A stretch of DNA of 32,079 nucleotides from a virus. Shown in pieces: positions 1-8,661 of the stretch; position 1 is the stretch's first letter; each line of letters starts with the position of its first letter. Location: the IMG/VR virus record IMGVR_UViG_3300047386_000392, positions 1 to 32,079 of that record. One strand, written 5' to 3'. The position numbers and the translations under genes are program-made. Below the pieces are notes generated by a model. It worked only from the letters and a program-made list of their open reading frames with translations, had not been told where the DNA came from and did not search any database.

Positions 1-2
1 CG

Positions 3-386
3 GCAACAGGGGCTATGGTAAACGCACCAACGCGTGTTCAATCTGCCGGCTACTTATCAACCGGATCTGCTACATCTAAATTTGGCGGCAATCGAATAAG
101 GTTTTCTGGGATTGCATCCCAAGCCACATCGTCATCTCTATTTGGTGGTAACAGAGTTGCATTCGGCGCACTATCTTCTGGCCCGTCTGGGCAAGCAATT
201 TTGAGCGGCACGGCAATTCGAACATCTGGCGCAAAATCTGCCGCGCTTTCTACTGCTCTAATTTCTGGTCGATTGAAGTGGGAGCTAGACGCAGTTGATC
301 AAGAGACATGGGTTGATCAACCAGTCGATAATGAAAATTGGGTCGAGCAATCTGTTAGCGCAGAGACTTGGACGCCAATCGCATAG
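3..386 (+). CDS. C-terminal part of a phage tail protein (5' end cut off by window)
   Basis: The frame is open to the left edge, so this is the end of a longer gene; an internal Met codon lies at position 15 but nothing suggests it is the start. The visible part is Ser/Gly/Ala-rich with a repeated FGGNR motif spaced about 26 residues apart, and ends in a repeated Trp block (ETWVDQ, ENWVEQ, ETWTPIA). Such low-complexity repeats followed by a Trp-repeat tail are typical of phage tail fibre or tail-surface proteins, and the genes downstream are tail genes. The exact role (fibre, adhesin or decoration) cannot be told. It is probably separated only by missing sequence from the partial gene at the other end of the window. 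Confidence 0.6.
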   Translation, partial: ATGAMVNAPTRVQSAGYLSTGSATSKFGGNRIRFSGIASQATSSSLFGGNRVAFGALSSGPSGQAILSGTAIRTSGAKSAALSTALISGRLKWELDAVDQETWVDQPVDNENWVEQSVSAETWTPIA

Positions 387-449
387 CCTGGCCAAGCCAG
401 AGAGGTGATTTTGTTCGCCGTCAGTTAATCTTAAAAAAGTTAATTAACG

Positions 450-908
450 ATGATCGAAATTATGGCGCTTGCCGCCACTGTAACCCAGATTGGATCTAGT
501 CTTTCAACGGCGATCGGAGCCGGCAAGGATATTGCCAGCTTGCTCCCCCATTTCGGTAAGCTGGCGAAGCTTGAGACAGAAATAAACCTAGCAGAGCGCG
601 GAAAGCATAAGGGGCCGCTGGGGCGCCTTACATCGAGCGAGGAAGAAGGCTTTGCTATCGCCCAGGCGAAACTAGCGCACCAGGAAACGATGAACCAGCT
701 GCGCGAAATTTGCAGCGTCTATGGCATTTGGACAGTCGTTCAAAAAGAAATGGCGGCGGCGCGCAAGCGGCACAAAGAGGCGCTTGAGGAGCAAGCAAGG
801 CGCCGCGATCAAATGTTTTGGGGGCTGAGTTTAACCGCCGGCGTTTTAATCTTTATCGCCGGATTAGCTGCGATGATTTGGGGCGCTGATGCCCTTTACA
901 ATGGCTGA
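450..908 (+). CDS. Conserved phage protein with C-terminal membrane helix, function unknown
   Basis: 152 residues. The N-terminal part is amphipathic and contains a KHKGPLGRLTSSEEEGFAIAQ segment that I recall from proteins of other marine podophages, but no function is known to me. Residues about 95-120 are strongly charged (AARKRHKEALEEQARRR), and one hydrophobic helix follows at about 123-146. The topology is a soluble helical domain anchored at its C-terminus. It sits among tail genes and could be a virion membrane-active protein or a lysis accessory; both are guesses. Neither Met1 nor Met5 (position 462) has a strong ribosome binding site, and starts in relatives favour Met5. Confidence 0.72.
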   Translation: MIEIMALAATVTQIGSSLSTAIGAGKDIASLLPHFGKLAKLETEINLAERGKHKGPLGRLTSSEEEGFAIAQAKLAHQETMNQLREICSVYGIWTVVQKEMAAARKRHKEALEEQARRRDQMFWGLSLTAGVLIFIAGLAAMIWGADALYNG

Positions 909-970
909 CCGCCAAACAGAGAAAAAACAAATATTTATTATATGATGCAAGAAAAAGCAGAGGCAGTTTT

Positions 971-1447
971 ATGACAATCAGCATTAGCAAAGCCGTTATC
1001 GGGGGTAGCGAAAATTCTTGGGGGTCCACGACTAACCAGGCTCTTGATGACATCGTTGACGTTTTAAACGGTAACACCGCCAGCACGCCCGATCTTACTG
1101 AGGGGTCTTGGAAGGTCGGCGGCACGGCTATTACTGCATCAGCCGCTGAAATAAACAAGCTGGATGGGCTTAATGCGTCAGCGGCAGAGCTTAATTACAC
1201 GGATGGCGTTACGAGCAATATTCAAACGCAGCTTAACGGCAAGTTGGGTGGGTCTAATGCTTCAGCTACAATCACGACATTAAACTCTACGACAGTCAAC
1301 GCCACAACTGTTGACCTTGGGAATTGGACAATTTCTCAATCTGGCTCAAGCTTGAAGTTTTTTTATAACGGCACGGCGCGGTTTGCGCTGTCTAGCTCTG
1401 GTGCGTTGACTGTAGAAAACGATGTAACTGCATTTGGTAGTGCGTAA
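971..1447 (+). CDS. Tail fibre protein
   Basis: 158 residues. The central segment contains INKLDGLNASAAELNYTDG, the alternating 'LDGLNAS/AELNYTDGV' repeat found in many tail fibre and tail-spike shafts of marine phages. It is followed by a Thr/Asn/Ser-rich beta-type region and a C-terminal 'LKFFYNGTARFALSSSGALTVENDVTAFGS' type fibre-tip ending. A purine-rich AGAGG lies about 8 bases upstream of the ATG. The stop codon overlaps the start of the next gene by one base (TAATG), so the two fibre genes are likely co-translated. The role in host recognition is inferred from the family. Confidence 0.8.
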   Translation: MTISISKAVIGGSENSWGSTTNQALDDIVDVLNGNTASTPDLTEGSWKVGGTAITASAAEINKLDGLNASAAELNYTDGVTSNIQTQLNGKLGGSNASATITTLNSTTVNATTVDLGNWTISQSGSSLKFFYNGTARFALSSSGALTVENDVTAFGSA

Positions 1448-2478
1448 TGACTATAACCTCTATAGATAATTTCGGTCACGCAAGCGGCGCAATATCTATG
1501 AGCGAATTGCGATCATATTATGGCCGGTCGGGCGCTGTGTCACTGAGTGGCAGCTTAAGCGGCAGCACTGGCCCAGTGCCAAGCAGCTTACCTTCTTCTG
1601 GTAGCGCGATATCAGTATCTAATTTTCGCAGCAAAAATAGAATATTGAGAAAAAAAGGTTCAACGCAAACGATTATTAGCGGGGCTTCTTGGTCGCCAGC
1701 ACAATCAGGTTGCGTTCAATACAATGTATATGTTGTTGGCGGCGGCGGCTCTGGCGGGGGGCACTCAACTGATAGCGGGCGTGAAAAGGTTGCCTCTGGT
1801 GGCGGTGCAGGTGGTACAGCTTTTCGTAGATATTCAGTTCAAGATCATGGCGTCACTTCTGCCAGTATTAGTATCGGCGCGGGCGGTGCGGGTGTTTCTT
1901 ATCCTGCTAGCAGTGGTTACGCGATCTCAGGTAGAAATGGTGGCGGTACAACGTTTAACCCCAATGGGTCTGGTCTCACTATACTTGCGTATGGCGGCTC
2001 AAGAGGATTTGCTGGAAGACAAACAGCAGCTATCGGAAATGCATCTACTACCACCGACACTAGCTCTTGGGGTACTTGTTCTAGATCATACGGCGGCAGC
2101 TCTGTTGGGGGTGAAAGTAATTACACTGGTGGTTATGGCCCCGGTTTGTCTAAAGGCAGTGACCATTCAGGTGCAACAGGCGGTGGCGCTCCCAACTTAG
2201 GATCTGGTGGCAAAAACGGGCCAGAAGTTTCGCAGTCTGGATATGCCGCCGGTAGCCGATCAGCCGCCCCGACAAAGCCTTCCGAATGGGGCAGCAATGT
2301 ATCAAATACATTCCAAGGTGGTTTTGCCGTGCAGCACTCTAGCGGTTCGGCTGGCGGCGCTGGGAACGGTTATTTGGGCGCAGGGGGCGGTGGATCTGCT
2401 TCTGAAAGGGGGGTGGGAAACAGTGGTAATGGCGGCTCTGGCGCTATATTTGTAACTTATTATGAGATAAACACATGA
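1447..2478 (+). CDS. Glycine-rich tail fibre / receptor-binding protein
   Basis: 343 residues. Residues 1-65 carry two short Ser/Gly repeats ending in ISVSNFRSK, a motif I associate with phage minor tail proteins. From about residue 95 to the end the protein is dominated by Gly runs (VVGGGGSGGG, GGGAGG, IGAGGAGV, GAGGGGSAS), the pattern of glycine-rich receptor-binding tips in which loops vary between phages. It overlaps the preceding fibre gene by one base and the next gene by four (ATGA). Long open frames exist in the other + frames here, but they are by-products of the GGN codon bias. A distal host-binding role is inferred. Confidence 0.75.
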   Translation: MTITSIDNFGHASGAISMSELRSYYGRSGAVSLSGSLSGSTGPVPSSLPSSGSAISVSNFRSKNRILRKKGSTQTIISGASWSPAQSGCVQYNVYVVGGGGSGGGHSTDSGREKVASGGGAGGTAFRRYSVQDHGVTSASISIGAGGAGVSYPASSGYAISGRNGGGTTFNPNGSGLTILAYGGSRGFAGRQTAAIGNASTTTDTSSWGTCSRSYGGSSVGGESNYTGGYGPGLSKGSDHSGATGGGAPNLGSGGKNGPEVSQSGYAAGSRSAAPTKPSEWGSNVSNTFQGGFAVQHSSGSAGGAGNGYLGAGGGGSASERGVGNSGNGGSGAIFVTYYEINT

Positions 2479-3962
2479 CGCTTGTGCCGCTTGACATCCC
2501 CGCAGGTTTTTACCGAAACGGAACTGACTTAGAGCAGTCTGGCCGCTGGCGCGATGGAAGCTTGGTCAGGTGGCGGGATAACAGCCTCAGACCAGTTGGC
2601 GGCTGGCAAGAACGCAAGACATCGTTCTGCACGAATGTAGTGCGCGGGATGCATACATGGGAAGCCAATAACGGCACTGCCTATGCGGCTGGCGGTTCTT
2701 ATAATGAGCTAAAAGCCATGACCGGCGGCGGCACTATTTATGACATTGCGCCGACCGACTTATCGACAGGCCGTGAGGACGCAGAAGTCGAGACGGGATA
2801 CGGCTACGGCTTTTATGGTAGCGGGTTTTATGGCACTCCAATTCAGCAAAACGCAAACGCTGTTCCAGAAGAAGCCACCCAGTGGAATTTAGATAATTTC
2901 GGTCAAACGCTTGTTGCGGTAAACCGCGATGACGGCCGATTGCTTCAGTGGAGTTTAAACCCAGCGGTAAAGGCTGCGCCGATCGCAAATGCGCCGACAA
3001 ACAACCTGGGCTTGGTCGTTACAGAAGAGCGTTTTATTTTTGCCTTGGGCAGTGGAAACCCGCGAAAAATCGCCTGGTGCGATAGAGAAAATTCAACCGT
3101 TTGGACGCCCTCATCTACAAACGAGGCGGGTGATATTGAGCTTGCTGACAGCGGCCAGATTATGCAGGGCATTAGAACGCGAGGACAGACGCTCATCCTA
3201 ACCGATACATCAGCGCATTCGGCGCGCTACCTGGGGCCACCCTACGTTTACGGATTTTCTCGCGTTGGAACTAGCTGCGGCGCCATTTCACGCAAGGCTG
3301 CATCAGACGTTGATGAGGGTGTGTTCTGGATGGGCCAAAAGGGCTTCTTCCGGTTTGACGGCAACCGCGTGCAAGAGATCGCATGCGATGTGCATGATTA
3401 TGTCTTTGGAGATATTAACACCGCCCAACAATCGAAAATTTGGTCTTTTCCAAATGGACAATACGGCGAAATTTGGTGGTTTTATTGCAGCGGCAATTCT
3501 ACTGAAATCGATCGTTATGTCGCCTATGACTACAAGGAAGGCCATTGGCTAATCGGCAACCTATCACGCACGGCTGGCGTTCAGCGCGGCGTTTTTCGTT
3601 ATCCATTTTTAGCCGGTCACAACGCAGACACTGACATCTATGAACATGAGGTCGGACTTAACGTAGATAGCTCATCAATCTTTGCTGAAAGCGGTCCAAT
3701 CAGCATTGGCCCTGGGGAGCAAGTCGCGAAGGTGACGAAGGTCATTCCAGACGAGCTAACCCAGGGCGATGTTAATCTGACGTTTAAGACGCGCTTTTAT
3801 CCAAATGACGCAGAGACGAGCCACGGTCCTTTCTCAACGTCCAATCCAACGCCGGTTCGATTTACTGGCCGGCAAGTGCGAATGCGCGTTGAGGGTGCGC
3901 GCTTGGCCGACTTCAGAGTTGGCAACATGCGCTTAGATATGGTGCCTGGGGGGCGAAGATAA
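2475..3962 (+). CDS. Tail nozzle-like (beta-propeller type) virion protein
   Basis: 495 residues starting MTLVPLDIPAGFYRNGTDLE and soon GRWRDGSLVRWRD. This start is shared by a large structural protein of many marine podophages. The body has Trp/Gly-rich strands with regularly spaced GG, WxxG and FxRFDG-like turns, consistent with a beta-propeller such as the T7 gp12-type tail nozzle. I assign the nozzle role from composition, size and position after the fibre and adaptor region, not from a decisive motif. The ATG overlaps the previous stop by four bases and its stop overlaps the next start by one. P22 gp10-like DNA-stabilisation protein is an alternative. Confidence 0.6.
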   Translation: MTLVPLDIPAGFYRNGTDLEQSGRWRDGSLVRWRDNSLRPVGGWQERKTSFCTNVVRGMHTWEANNGTAYAAGGSYNELKAMTGGGTIYDIAPTDLSTGREDAEVETGYGYGFYGSGFYGTPIQQNANAVPEEATQWNLDNFGQTLVAVNRDDGRLLQWSLNPAVKAAPIANAPTNNLGLVVTEERFIFALGSGNPRKIAWCDRENSTVWTPSSTNEAGDIELADSGQIMQGIRTRGQTLILTDTSAHSARYLGPPYVYGFSRVGTSCGAISRKAASDVDEGVFWMGQKGFFRFDGNRVQEIACDVHDYVFGDINTAQQSKIWSFPNGQYGEIWWFYCSGNSTEIDRYVAYDYKEGHWLIGNLSRTAGVQRGVFRYPFLAGHNADTDIYEHEVGLNVDSSSIFAESGPISIGPGEQVAKVTKVIPDELTQGDVNLTFKTRFYPNDAETSHGPFSTSNPTPVRFTGRQVRMRVEGARLADFRVGNMRLDMVPGGRR

Positions 3963-4312
3963 TGCCGTCACCCATTCTGCCACCAATCGGCTTTGACCTC
4001 ACTCAGTGGGGCTTACAGCTGACCTCTTTCCTGCAAACTAACCTAGCGAAACTGGGGTTTAAAACATCGAGCGACAACCCGTCTGAGGATGGCGTGATTT
4101 TATGGGATGCCGGCAATAAATATGTCGTTGTCAGCCTCGACGATGCGTTTCGGCAGGTAGCGACCAAACAGGCCGTACCAAGCGCCAACACTGGATCGGC
4201 CGGCGATGTCGCCGGAATGGTCAGCTGGGATGCAAATTACATCTATGTCTGCACCGGATCTCACGATGGATCGACGGCGATCTGGAAGCGGGTGGGGCTT
4301 AGCACATGGTGA
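3962..4312 (+). CDS. Small tail fibre-like protein
   Basis: 116 residues. The C-terminal 40 residues (GSAGDVAGMVSWDANYIYVC followed by TGSHDGSTAIWKRVGL) match the short 'GxxGD..G.i.wD..y.YVct..' module that ends many phage tail fibre and collar proteins. The N-terminal 70 residues are not recognised. It may be a stand-alone fibre tip, head-fibre tip or trimerisation module. The start overlaps the nozzle-like gene's stop by one base, and the end overlaps the next gene by seven, so it belongs to the tail operon. Confidence 0.65.
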   Translation: MPSPILPPIGFDLTQWGLQLTSFLQTNLAKLGFKTSSDNPSEDGVILWDAGNKYVVVSLDDAFRQVATKQAVPSANTGSAGDVAGMVSWDANYIYVCTGSHDGSTAIWKRVGLSTW

Positions 4313-4671
4313 GGCACGCGGAATTAGGGCGCTGTAAGGATTGGATTGAGGCTGCTCTGGCCAAGGGCGAGGGCACGCACGACTTCTGGGATATCGTTGA
4401 CGGCGTCTATTCTGGCCACATGCAGCTTTGGCCTCGCGCCAAAGGGTGTTTGGTTACCGAAGTCGTGGTATATCCAAAAAGAAAGATCCTTAATGTGTTC
4501 CTGGGCGCCGGTGAACTGGATGAATTATCCGACATGCACCAAGACATCATTAAGTGGGCGAAAGACAGCGGGTGCGATGGCGCCTCGATCAATGGCCGGC
4601 GCGGATGGGTTCGCGCGTTTCAAGAACACGGCTGGAAAGAAATACAAACGACAGTAGGATTGGATTTTTAA
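4306..4671 (+). CDS. GNAT-like phage protein
   Basis: 121 residues. The second half, with LNVFLGAGELDELSDMHQDI followed by GCDGASINGRRGWVRAFQEHGW, resembles the small GNAT-fold proteins common in podophage tail and internal-protein operons. The beta strand LNVFLGAG corresponds to the acetyl-CoA-binding strand, and the R-x-G-W...GW ending is characteristic. Whether it acetylates anything is unknown; several phage members are thought to be structural or assembly factors. It overlaps the preceding gene by seven bases and abuts the next ATG directly. Confidence 0.6.
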   Translation: MVRHAELGRCKDWIEAALAKGEGTHDFWDIVDGVYSGHMQLWPRAKGCLVTEVVVYPKRKILNVFLGAGELDELSDMHQDIIKWAKDSGCDGASINGRRGWVRAFQEHGWKEIQTTVGLDF

Positions 4672-5151
4672 ATGAGCGGTGGCAAGGGCGGCAGAAGCCA
4701 GCAAACATCAAATCAGGTTAATCGAGTGCCAGGTTACGCGGAAGCGATTGGCCTAAACAATCTTGAAAAGGCAGATGCCATCGCCGGCATGGGCCCGATT
4801 AGAAATTATGGACCCACGGTCGCTGCGTTCAACCCCACGCAGACCGCATCGTTTCAAAATACAGCCGACACGGCCAATGCTTTCGGCATGGGCGTGCCGG
4901 ACGATATTATGGCGGGAATGCCAGCGGCTACTGATTTTGGCGGCGGCGTAATGGGTTACTCAGCTGCACCAATCGTCGATAATTCTTTAGCAATGCTTGA
5001 GGCAAACGATCCTGGTCAGTATGCAGAAATGACAGGCATGTACATGGACCCAGTTACCGGTGCGCGCCCAACTGAGCGCCCATATGCGCCGATCAATCCA
5101 GGCATTCTGGAAAACATTTTAGACGAATACGGGAACTTGAGGATCACATAA
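4672..5151 (+). CDS. Virion-associated protein, N-terminal half of a usually longer protein
   Basis: 159 residues beginning MSGGKGGRSQQTSNQ, a disordered Gly/Ser/Gln start followed by PIRNYGPTVAAFNPTQTASF. This 'Y.G..VA.F.P.Q..AF' motif is one I know from the front of longer virion-associated proteins in marine phages. In those the segment continues into the NPY..xVID..M...NR region, which here lies in the next gene. The two are joined by a one-base TAATG overlap. I infer that one ancestral gene is split in two here. The protein is probably an internal or tail-associated component. Confidence 0.6.
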   Translation: MSGGKGGRSQQTSNQVNRVPGYAEAIGLNNLEKADAIAGMGPIRNYGPTVAAFNPTQTASFQNTADTANAFGMGVPDDIMAGMPAATDFGGGVMGYSAAPIVDNSLAMLEANDPGQYAEMTGMYMDPVTGARPTERPYAPINPGILENILDEYGNLRIT

Positions 5152-5873
5152 TGAGCAACTCAGCAAATCCAATGATGGTTCAGCCTGGACAGGCTGTCGG
5201 AACAACCGCCGCGAACACATATAATTCGGCAGTCAACGCCACGAATAACGCGATGAACTTTCAGCCTGGCACGATAGCCGGCGCGGATCTCACGCAGTAT
5301 CAAAATCCTTATCAGCAAGCTGTGATCGACAACAACTTAATGTCGATGAACCGAGCCAATCAAATGGCTCTAAACAATGTTGGCGCGAATGCATCCAATG
5401 TTGGCGCCTATGGCGGCTCACGGCACGGCGTGGCAGAAGCTCAAACAAACGCAGAGTTTCAGCGCCAGGCAAACCAGATGATCAACCAGCAAAATCAAGC
5501 TGGGTTCCAAAATGCGCAGAACATGGCGCAGTACGATATCGGCAATCAGTTTAATCAGCAAAGCGCCGTCTTGAATGCAGCTAATCAGCTGGGTGGGCTC
5601 AGCCAGCAAGGCTTTAACTATGATCAGACGATCAACCAGAACCTGGCGAATGTTGGCAATCAACAGCAAAATCTTATTCAACAGCTGATCAACGCTGGTA
5701 ATGATCAGTATGGAGGCATCACTGGATATGCGCAAAATATGCTAAGCTTGCCTTTCCAGGCGATGGGCGCGGCGCCGATGTCCACAAGTGGCACGACAAC
5801 CAGTTCGGCTACGAAGCAGCCAGGCATTTTTGATTATCTAACAGCATTTTCATCAATGGGTGGGGCGCGCTGA
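5151..5873 (+). CDS. Asn/Gln-rich internal virion (ejection-type) protein
   Basis: 240 residues, extremely rich in Asn, Gln and Ala. The recognisable block is NPYQQAVIDNNLMSMNRANQ, followed by NASNVGAYGGSRHGVAEAQT and long NQ-rich helices (QRQANQMINQQNQAGFQNAQ). This block is shared with internal or DNA-transfer type proteins of many marine podophages. Predicted character is a helical, low-charge polymer that may pack inside the head with DNA. It overlaps both neighbours by one base. Function as an ejection protein is inferred from position between the tail genes and the next two large helical proteins. Confidence 0.65.
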   Translation: MSNSANPMMVQPGQAVGTTAANTYNSAVNATNNAMNFQPGTIAGADLTQYQNPYQQAVIDNNLMSMNRANQMALNNVGANASNVGAYGGSRHGVAEAQTNAEFQRQANQMINQQNQAGFQNAQNMAQYDIGNQFNQQSAVLNAANQLGGLSQQGFNYDQTINQNLANVGNQQQNLIQQLINAGNDQYGGITGYAQNMLSLPFQAMGAAPMSTSGTTTSSATKQPGIFDYLTAFSSMGGAR

Positions 5874-6961
5874 TGAGCGGAATTCTAACCAATCTTTTGA
5901 AACCAGAAAATATGGATCGGCTCGCGCTGGGCTTTAATCAGCTGCGTATGGAGCCGGATGCTGGTTTGGCAACGACAATCCAAAATCGTCAGGCGCTGCG
6001 CCAACAGCAACAGGGGCGTGACGCGGCAATGGAATTTTTCCAGGGCAAGCCAGGCGCTGATGCATATATCGCTGCCCTGGGCGCTGGGGCAGACGGCCCA
6101 AGCACGATCCAAAGCTTTATCACCGCGCAGAACGCCGCGGCGCGCAGCAATGTCGGTAAGGTCGATCGAAATTCATCAATCGCGTTTTTGCGGAAGAAAG
6201 AAGCCGAAGGAGATACAGAGGCCGGCCGGATTGCAGATTTGATTGAAGCCGGTGGGAGCGCCTCTCAGCTTCTTGGTATTTATTACCAGGGAGAAGTGTC
6301 TGGTAAAGCAGTGCAGGGTATAAAGGAATTTGGTCGTGGCCTTTCAAAAGTTACAACAAAAAACAACACGTTTAAGTATTTTCAAAATGGTGTTGAGCTA
6401 ACTGATCCCGCTGCGATCAAACAAGCTATCGCAGCTGAAAAGGCATTTGACAATGAACAAGCTGGCGACAAGAAGCGAGCAGAGGCAGAGGGTAGAGGCG
6501 AAGGAACTCAAATTGTAGACCAGCGCGCGGCCATTCAAGGCGTTGCCAATATGTTTAATAGCTCGAAGGAATTAATTGCCAAGCTATACAACCACCCAGG
6601 CATGGCGTCGGCTACCGGCACAGTAAACGGCGCAAGGGGTTTAGGAACCTTTGGAGCCAACAACGCGGCAAAAGAATTTATAACTTTGCACAACCAGCTA
6701 GCCGGAAAAATCTTTTTAGCAGCTTTCGCTGGATTAAAAGGTGGCGGTCAAATTACAGAAATAGAAGGGCAAAAAGCCACCGAAGCTTTGTCTAATGTCA
6801 ATAGACAGTTAGATCCACCAGCCTACAGAAATGCGCTAGAGCAATATTTATTAGACTTACAATCACAGGTGTTACGTCTGGAAGAGGAATTGCAATTAAT
6901 GATCTCCAGAGGTGACCGACCAGCCTTAGAAATGCCAAGCTTTGAACCGGATTTAGAATAA
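5873..6961 (+). CDS. Internal virion protein, predicted helical
   Basis: 362 residues, mostly alpha-helical, with a charged linker near the middle (EKAFDNEQAGDKKRAEAEGR), a hydrophobic IFLAAFAGLKGGGQITEIEG segment around 280-300, and a C-terminal helical region ending in SQVLRLEEELQLM. The ITEIEG and AL-N..R..G-type motif resembles DNA-transfer proteins of P22/Sf6-like and marine podophages. Start and stop overlap neighbours by one base, so it is translated with the adjacent internal proteins. DNA-ejection function is an inference. Confidence 0.6.
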   Translation: MSGILTNLLKPENMDRLALGFNQLRMEPDAGLATTIQNRQALRQQQQGRDAAMEFFQGKPGADAYIAALGAGADGPSTIQSFITAQNAAARSNVGKVDRNSSIAFLRKKEAEGDTEAGRIADLIEAGGSASQLLGIYYQGEVSGKAVQGIKEFGRGLSKVTTKNNTFKYFQNGVELTDPAAIKQAIAAEKAFDNEQAGDKKRAEAEGRGEGTQIVDQRAAIQGVANMFNSSKELIAKLYNHPGMASATGTVNGARGLGTFGANNAAKEFITLHNQLAGKIFLAAFAGLKGGGQITEIEGQKATEALSNVNRQLDPPAYRNALEQYLLDLQSQVLRLEEELQLMISRGDRPALEMPSFEPDLE

Positions 6962-8661
6962 TGGAAATTTCAATACGCGAGCTACGCAAGCGCCCAAAAT
7001 ATCAGACTGAACGTATCCAAGCGATGTCAGATGAAGAGTTTGCCAGCAAATATATTGCGGCGATGAAAAGAGACGGTGTTGATGTTACGGTCACCGGTAT
7101 AGACGATCCAGAAGCGCCTGACACAAACGTATTCGAGGATTTGACCAAGGCTATAGGTGCAGGGGCTAACAGCGCCCTGGCCGGCATTATCGGCCTTCCT
7201 GGCGCGCTTACAAACACTGTCGAGATGGGAATGGATAAGCTAGGCCTGGGAAGCCGTGATACGGATAACCGCGCGTTTGGTTTTCCAGAAGCGACAGCTG
7301 CGATTAACCAGGTGCGTGAAAAGCTGCCACCATTCCTGGCCGGCACAGACCCAAACTTTCAGCCGCAAACGCGCGCGGGTCGTTACTTAAAAACCGGATC
7401 AGAATTGGCTGCATCTGGCGGCGCTGGTGGAGCGCGGAAAATGGCGCAGCAAGTGCTTGCACCAACACTTTTGTCAGAGGGTGGCAAAGAGGCGTTTGAG
7501 GGGTCTATCTTGGAAACGCCGGCGCAAATAGCAGGGCTGATGGTGGGCGGGAAGGCGCTAGATGTCGCGGAAAACGCCCTGGCCGGCGGCAAGGTCGATC
7601 CTAGACGATTAGAGGCCGTAGACACGCTGAGAACCGCTGGCATTGAGCCAACAGCTGGTCAGGCCACTGGACAGCCCAGCCTTGCGTTTGCTGAAGAAGC
7701 AACGCGGTCTGGCCAAGCAAAACGACAAGGTGCTGTTGATCAATTTACTGACGCCGCGATTACACAAGCAATCCCCCCATCGTTTCGGGATAGGGTTCAG
7801 TTTGAACCAGGCATGATGCCCCAGGGTAAAATGGAAAAGCTGCGCAAAACGCTGACAGACACGATGGATGATTTAGCCGCGCGCAACTCTGTTCCGATCA
7901 CGACTGAGTTATTTGAAGAAGTTTTTGAGGTCGCTCAAGATTACAAAAAGAAACTCAGCACCAGTGAAAAATCTCCATACTTTGAAAAGCTGGCTGAAGA
8001 GATGGTCGATCTGGCCGGCGCTGGTCAACTAAGGGGTGCTGAGTTTCAGCGCATCAGAAGCGATCTAAGTGAGCTAACAACTAAAGACGGTATCACCAGG
8101 AGCGCAGCTGTAAAAGTGATCCGCGCGCTTGAGGACGCAATGGGCAAGCAGATTGCCAAGGGCCGTAATACTGAAGATATTGCTTTGTATCGAGATGTTC
8201 GCAAAGGCTATAGCGATCTGATGGTGCTAGAGGACGCGGCGAAAAAGAATAAAGATGTTGAGTTTAACATCACGCCCTCTGCGCTTGCGATCGCTGCCAG
8301 AAGCAAAGACAAACAATCGTATGTCTATGGCCGCGATACGTTCTCTGATTTGTATCGCGCCGGTAATACGATTTTAACGCGCGCTGATAACCCCAGCGGT
8401 ACGGCAAACACACTAAAGGCAATGGCGCCTTACGCTGCTCCTGTTGCAGCTGGTGCGCTCACTGGCATGGCAACAGGTATCAATCCATTAACGGCGATGG
8501 CTGGTATGGCTATGGTTCCCCTGGCGCGCAACAAAGCTTTGCAGAGCAATGTTGCTCAAGAATATTTTAAGCGCACTATGCGGCCAGGAGAGAAAGCCCC
8601 AACAGCTAGCGTACCAGGCATCCTGGTCGGGCTCCAGGAGCTACAACAACAGATGCGCTAA
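6961..8661 (+). CDS. Large internal virion / DNA-transfer protein
   Basis: 566 residues. The N-terminal 30 residues are charged (ISIRELRKRPKYQTERIQAM). A small-residue hydrophobic segment lies at about 62-80 (AIGAGANSALAGIIGLPGAL), a long charged helical middle at 260-440, and a hydrophobic Ala/Gly/Met stretch near 480-525 (PYAAPVAAGALTGMATGINP). This pattern of two membrane-prone segments around a helical body fits a protein ejected into the host envelope. No lytic transglycosylase motif was seen. It is the last gene of the tail operon; its stop overlaps the convergent repressor gene by four bases, with no terminator between. Confidence 0.6.
   Translation: MEISIRELRKRPKYQTERIQAMSDEEFASKYIAAMKRDGVDVTVTGIDDPEAPDTNVFEDLTKAIGAGANSALAGIIGLPGALTNTVEMGMDKLGLGSRDTDNRAFGFPEATAAINQVREKLPPFLAGTDPNFQPQTRAGRYLKTGSELAASGGAGGARKMAQQVLAPTLLSEGGKEAFEGSILETPAQIAGLMVGGKALDVAENALAGGKVDPRRLEAVDTLRTAGIEPTAGQATGQPSLAFAEEATRSGQAKRQGAVDQFTDAAITQAIPPSFRDRVQFEPGMMPQGKMEKLRKTLTDTMDDLAARNSVPITTELFEEVFEVAQDYKKKLSTSEKSPYFEKLAEEMVDLAGAGQLRGAEFQRIRSDLSELTTKDGITRSAAVKVIRALEDAMGKQIAKGRNTEDIALYRDVRKGYSDLMVLEDAAKKNKDVEFNITPSALAIAARSKDKQSYVYGRDTFSDLYRAGNTILTRADNPSGTANTLKAMAPYAAPVAAGALTGMATGINPLTAMAGMAMVPLARNKALQSNVAQEYFKRTMRPGEKAPTASVPGILVGLQELQQQMR

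Noticed and set aside
1724-2455. Extra + strand frames within the glycine-rich fibre gene
   Set aside because: Created by GGN codon runs; no ribosome sites, hydrophobic or random composition.
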